Shown here in pieces: positions 5,450 to 8,342 of a DNA stretch of 8,342 nt (position 1 is the stretch's first letter; each line of letters opens with the position of its first letter). Location: assembly GCA_943354465.1 (NCBI GenBank), contig CALRCC010000024.1, positions 1 through 8,342 of the forward strand, given 5' to 3'. The notes beneath the pieces are model-generated. The model saw only the letters and a list, made by a program, of their open reading frames with translations. It was not told where the DNA came from and did not search any database. This DNA comes from Candidatus Ryanbacteria bacterium (lineage in GTDB: Bacteria > Patescibacteriota > Minisyncoccia > Ryanbacterales > GWA2-47-10b). The position numbers and the translations under genes are program-made.

Positions 5450-5478
5450 TTGAAAAATTTACATAAACAGCTTATATT
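5450..5478 (+). promoter_or_regulatory. Probable sigma70-type promoter for the downstream operon
   Basis: TTGAAA (5450-5455, five of six consensus matches) and TATATT (5473-5478, five of six) are separated by exactly 17 bases. The predicted start near 5485 would give a leader of about 42 bases before the histidine phosphatase gene. The -35 box begins one base after the terminator's T-run, so the two units are tightly packed. A short inverted repeat TTAAG/CTTAA (5477-5481/5492-5496) overlaps the start region; it is too short to call an operator. Confidence 0.55.
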
Positions 5479-5526
5479 AAGAATGCTTGGACTTAAGGTA
5501 AGATTTTAACAATAGTTTATATTTTT

Positions 5527-6150
5527 ATGCGTATTTATCTTATTCGCCACGGAGAATCCGAGGCAAATCACAATGGCATCTGGCAAGACGGGCATGATCC
5601 ACTCACAGATCGCGGTCGCGAGCAGGCGAGTTTTTTGGCGCGCCGCGTAAAGCATTTCCCGATTGATGTGGTGATCGCAAGCCCTTTCGTGCGCACGCGA
5701 AAGACCGCCGAGATTATTTTAGAGTATCTCAAAAAACCTATTGAATGGCGTGATGATATTGTTGAAAAAAGTACACCATCTGAAATCGCAGGATTACCGC
5801 GTGTAAACCCAAAAGCTACAGAAATTTTGCGCCTCACCATAGAAAATTCTAAAAATCCTGATTGGCGATATTCAGATGAAGAGTCATACAATGAATTTCG
5901 CGAGCGTGCTCGCGGTTTTTTACGTCATCTTGAATCGCGTACCGAAGGGCATATACTCGTAGTTTCTCACGGCGCATATATTAGCATGTTGCTTACGATA
6001 TTTATTTTTGGCGATGATGCCACTTACGAGCAGTTTGGACGAACATTTTTGCTTTTTCGTAATAAAAACACAGGCATTAGCGTTTTAGATCATGACGCCA
6101 AAAATGGTTGGGTAGTGCGTACATGGAACGACCACACGCATTTGAATTAA
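5527..6150 (+). CDS. Histidine phosphatase family protein (phosphoglycerate mutase-like)
   Basis: This is a 207-aa member of the branch 1 histidine phosphatase superfamily, which transfers phosphate through a phospho-histidine. The RHG signature is at residues 7-9 (LIRHGESEAN), with H8 the expected nucleophile. Other family elements are DPLTDRGREQA (24-34), SPFVRTRKTAE (52-62, whose R56 should contact phosphate), an acidic E80, and the second catalytic His at 148 in VVSHGAY. The length suits a small phosphatase rather than a cofactor-dependent phosphoglycerate mutase, and the substrate cannot be told from sequence. It has no visible Shine-Dalgarno; its ATG follows a T-rich stretch. It is followed after 38 bases by alr, probably in the same transcript. 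Family assignment is firm, specificity is not. Confidence 0.92.
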   Translation: MRIYLIRHGESEANHNGIWQDGHDPLTDRGREQASFLARRVKHFPIDVVIASPFVRTRKTAEIILEYLKKPIEWRDDIVEKSTPSEIAGLPRVNPKATEILRLTIENSKNPDWRYSDEESYNEFRERARGFLRHLESRTEGHILVVSHGAYISMLLTIFIFGDDATYEQFGRTFLLFRNKNTGISVLDHDAKNGWVVRTWNDHTHLN

Positions 6151-6188
6151 AAAAATAGTTGGCGCGTGGCTGTTTTCTTTGGTATTTT

Positions 6189-7319
6189 ATGTATATGAAA
6201 AAGAAAGATGGTCTGCGCACTTGGATCGAGATAGATACCAAAAAACTCAAAGACAACTATACTGAATTCCGCAAGATTGCTGGCAAGGATTGTATGCTGA
6301 TGGCAATCACTAAATCAAACGCATACGGGCACGGGCTTCTTGATTTCTCAAAGACTATAAAAAAATTTGGCGCCGATTGGCTAGGCGTTGATTCTATAGT
6401 TGAGGCTTTGGCGCTTCGCAAGGCCGGAGTTCGCATGCCAATTTTGGTTCTTGGCTATACTTTGCCAGAGCTATACCGCGATGCGGCACGCGGAAATATT
6501 AGCGTGACTATTTCAAACCTCGTTGCACTCAATGCGGCGGTGGGAGCTGCGACTCGCACAAATCCACTTCGCGTGCATATCAAGATTGATACCGGTATGC
6601 ATCGCCAAGGTTTTTTGCCTGACGACATTGCCAAAATATTTCCATATTTTAAAAAGAAAAACACAGGTTTACGCTTTGAAGGTGTCTACACGCATTTTGC
6701 CGCAGCCAAAAATCCAGCATTTCCAAAAGATACCGAAGCGCAGATAGCTCTCTTCGAGCGCGTTCTTGACGCCGTGCATCACGCGGGTTTCAGACCAATC
6801 AGACACGCATCCGCCACATCAGGCACGATACTATTTCATAAGGCGCACTATGACATGATTCGTATTGGTATAGGTATGTATGGCCTGTGGCCATCAAAAG
6901 AAGCTGAAGCGGTATTTAATCGTCAGCTTCGTATAAAGCCAATACTCACGTGGAAGACTATTATCAGCGAGGTCAAAGAACTGACTGCCGGTAGTCGCGT
7001 TGGATATGACTTTACTGAAGAGCTCGGGCGCCACTCGGTAGTAGCCATTTGCCCAGTTGGCTATTGGCACGGCTATCCGCGTTCTCTTTCTAGCGTTGGA
7101 TATTTTATTGTGCGCGGCAAAAAAGCAAAAATTCTTGGCCGTGTTTCTATGGATATGATTATCATTGATGTAACTGATATCAATGGCGTTGAGGTCGGCG
7201 ATGAGGCTACTATAATAGGCGAAGGCGTTAGTGCTGACACGCTCGCATATATGTCTGATACCTCAAACTATGAAATTGTAACGCGCATCAATCCGCTTAT
7301 CAAAAGAATATATAAATAA
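6189..7319 (+). CDS. alr: Alanine racemase
   Basis: Alanine racemase is a PLP enzyme interconverting L- and D-alanine, providing D-Ala for peptidoglycan. From the ATG at 6189 the product is 376 aa, the usual size; an ATG at 6195 is equally possible. The longer TTG start at 6159 adds a Trp/Phe-rich tail not typical of the family, so I reject it. TWIEID near the start is the normal N-terminal entry strand. The PLP lysine is K42 in ITKSNAYGHG, where most family members have VKANAYGHG. KIDTGMHRQGF follows in the barrel, IRIGIGMYGLWP binds cofactor phosphate, and RVGYDFTEE holds the catalytic Tyr (Y273). GYWHGYPR replaces the more common GYADG, and GRVSMDM is conserved. Its stop and the next start overlap as TAATG. 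Confidence 0.94.
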   Translation: MYMKKKDGLRTWIEIDTKKLKDNYTEFRKIAGKDCMLMAITKSNAYGHGLLDFSKTIKKFGADWLGVDSIVEALALRKAGVRMPILVLGYTLPELYRDAARGNISVTISNLVALNAAVGAATRTNPLRVHIKIDTGMHRQGFLPDDIAKIFPYFKKKNTGLRFEGVYTHFAAAKNPAFPKDTEAQIALFERVLDAVHHAGFRPIRHASATSGTILFHKAHYDMIRIGIGMYGLWPSKEAEAVFNRQLRIKPILTWKTIISEVKELTAGSRVGYDFTEELGRHSVVAICPVGYWHGYPRSLSSVGYFIVRGKKAKILGRVSMDMIIIDVTDINGVEVGDEATIIGEGVSADTLAYMSDTSNYEIVTRINPLIKRIYK

Positions 7320-7627
7320 TGGATACACCAAAATTTCAACGCAAGATAGAAGACTTCGTATGTGAGAGATGTGGCACGCATGTTGCTGGCAACGGCTATA
7401 CAAACCACTGTCCAAAATGCCTGTGGTCAAAACATGTAGATGTAAATCCAGGCGATAGAGACGCTGTATGCAAGGGCCTCATGAAGCCGGTTGGCGTTGA
7501 AGAAAAAAGTGGCAAATACACCATCGTGTATCACTGTCGCGTATGCGCTAAAACTATCAAAAACAAAGTCGCCCCCGAAGATGATATGGAAATGATCGCC
7601 CGATTAGGCGGCAAGGCAACAAAATAA
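7319..7627 (+). CDS. RNHCP domain-containing protein
   Basis: This 102-aa protein matches the RNHCP family, small zinc-ribbon-like proteins of unknown function. It has Cys pairs C15/C18 (FVCERCG) and C31/C34 in the name-giving motif YTNHCPKCLWSKH, then VDVNPGDR, C51 with GLMKPV, and a further pair C73/C76 (YHCRVCAK). The arrangement suggests one or two metal sites. The ATG overlaps the alr stop by one base, so translation is likely coupled, and the next gene starts four bases after its stop. Function is not known; nucleic acid or ribosome binding would be speculation. Confidence 0.93.
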   Translation: MDTPKFQRKIEDFVCERCGTHVAGNGYTNHCPKCLWSKHVDVNPGDRDAVCKGLMKPVGVEEKSGKYTIVYHCRVCAKTIKNKVAPEDDMEMIARLGGKATK

Positions 7628-7631
7628 ATAT

Positions 7632-8342
7632 ATGAATATAGAATCATTGTTACAGAAAAAATCCGAAGATGCGGTAAAACCGCAGATTTTTGATTTGTCG
7701 ATTGATACTGACAGAGTAGCGGTGGAGGAGTTGCTCAAAACCGAAAAGATCCAGCAGGTCAGTGACAGTTATGATGTCCAGCTTGAAGAATATTTTCAGG
7801 TATCAAATCCGTCAAAGGTATATACGCCCGAGTTTAAAACTCTTTTTGCAGATTACTTAGCGGGCGTAAAAGCGAAAGCACCACTCTGGCAATGTGGCAG
7901 GTGGGTATACTACCCGTGGCGAGCGCTCATCGTACATATTTTAGAAGAGAAAGAATTTTTTGAAGTACGCACCGCGCGCAACAAAAATCTTATCAATCAT
8001 GAAGAGCAGGAAAAATACTATAATTCGACCATTGGTCTTGCGGGTCTAAGTGTGGGCAATAGCGTGGTGCTTGCAACGGTACTGCAGGGTGGTGGACGGC
8101 ATTGGAAGATTGCTGATCACGACACGCTGGAACTCTCTAACACTAATCGCATCCGCACTGGCATTGACGGCCTTGGTGTCAAAAAGACTACCGTGACCGC
8201 GCGGCAGATGTATGAGATTAATCCGTATCTTGAGATTGAGATTTTTGACGGTCTGACCCATGAAAACATTGATCAGTTCTTTGGTGGCCTTTCGGTAGTC
8301 ATCGACGAGATTGATAATTTGGCAATTAAATATCTTATTCGC
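7632..8342 (+). CDS. ThiF/E1-like adenylyltransferase family protein, 3' end cut by the window edge
   Basis: The frame runs open for 237 codons from the ATG at 7632 to the window edge. Residues 1-130 form an N-terminal region I cannot assign, with a Trp/Tyr-rich patch (QCGRWVYYPWRALIVH, 87-102). From residue 134 a ThiF/E1 Rossmann fold begins: IGLAGLSVGNSV as nucleotide loop, then KIADHDTLELSNTNRI (159-174), which holds the acidic residue at the end of strand 2 and the conserved Asn-x-x-Arg. GVKKTTVTARQMYEINPYL and FDGLTHENIDQF follow, then VVIDEIDN near the edge, where family members bind magnesium or ATP. Such proteins adenylate a C-terminal carboxylate of a partner or small molecule; in some bacteria this fold is fused to a nitroreductase-like domain, which cannot be checked here. 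It lies four bases after the RNHCP gene, so the two probably share a transcript. Confidence 0.88.
   Translation, partial: MNIESLLQKKSEDAVKPQIFDLSIDTDRVAVEELLKTEKIQQVSDSYDVQLEEYFQVSNPSKVYTPEFKTLFADYLAGVKAKAPLWQCGRWVYYPWRALIVHILEEKEFFEVRTARNKNLINHEEQEKYYNSTIGLAGLSVGNSVVLATVLQGGGRHWKIADHDTLELSNTNRIRTGIDGLGVKKTTVTARQMYEINPYLEIEIFDGLTHENIDQFFGGLSVVIDEIDNLAIKYLIR

Noticed and set aside
5487..5515. Alternative promoter TTGGAC...AATAGT before the histidine phosphatase
   Set aside because: Only three of six -35 bases match; TTGAAA-17-TATATT at 5450-5478 is clearly better.
4738..5526. Insertion sequence or integrated element at the tRNA
   Set aside because: No integrase, no transposase and no duplicated tRNA 3' end could be seen between the tRNA and the histidine phosphatase.
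6159..6188. TTG start giving alanine racemase ten extra residues
   Set aside because: The added residues are unlike the family, TTG is a poor start with no ribosome site, and two ATG codons lie at 6189 and 6195 at the normal family position.
8046..8261. Open frame of 71 codons on the minus strand
   Set aside because: It lies opposite the clear Rossmann-fold coding frame of the ThiF-like gene and has no family features; it is a shadow.
1..8342. Recoded TGA as in Gracilibacteria or SR1
   Set aside because: The conserved proteins read through fully with no in-frame TGA, so no recoding is needed.

Overview
The window looks like chromosomal DNA from a Patescibacteria/CPR (Parcubacteria-like) bacterium. 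This is inferred from the compact layout, the near-absence of Shine-Dalgarno sites before most genes, a tRNA without encoded CCA, short conserved membrane proteins beside chaperone genes, and an RNHCP-domain protein next to a ThiF-like protein. All recognisable genes are on the + strand. The ordinary genetic code fits: known families read through without in-frame TGA, and all nine visible stops are TAA or TAG.

Region 1 (1-4737) is a chaperone operon: the 3' part of grpE, complete dnaK, a polytopic membrane protein that overlaps the end of dnaK, dnaJ, a second membrane protein that starts directly after the dnaJ stop, and four bases later a tRNA-Lys(TTT). GrpE, DnaK and DnaJ form the classical ATP-driven folding machine. 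The two membrane proteins are of unknown function. No hrcA or CIRCE element is visible.

Region 2 (4778-5448) is the most interesting part. It is an isolated transcription unit of about 640 nt with a near-consensus extended -10 sigma70-type promoter, the only strong Shine-Dalgarno in the window, a 176-codon ORF of unrecognised function, and a strong intrinsic terminator. Almost the whole transcript, coding part included, is an unbroken chain of perfect or near-perfect local inverted repeats, at least sixteen successive hairpins. By hand count about 300 of 563 nt between 4879 and 5441 fall in simple local stems, often 7-11 bp with 4-8 nt loops. Codon use also differs from the neighbours (Glu only GAG, Arg mostly AGG/AGA). 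It is either an mRNA under strong selection for RNA structure, a dual-function RNA, or a large ornate non-coding RNA with an ORF inside it. I do not recognise it as any described class.

Region 3 (5450-8342) starts with a plausible promoter right behind the terminator and holds a histidine phosphatase, alanine racemase (alr), a small RNHCP zinc-ribbon-like protein that overlaps alr by one base (TAATG), and the start of a ThiF/E1-like adenylyltransferase that runs off the end. Tight spacing suggests one operon. Alanine racemase supplies D-alanine for peptidoglycan; the roles of the RNHCP and ThiF-like proteins are unknown. No gene-free stretch longer than about 300 bases exists.
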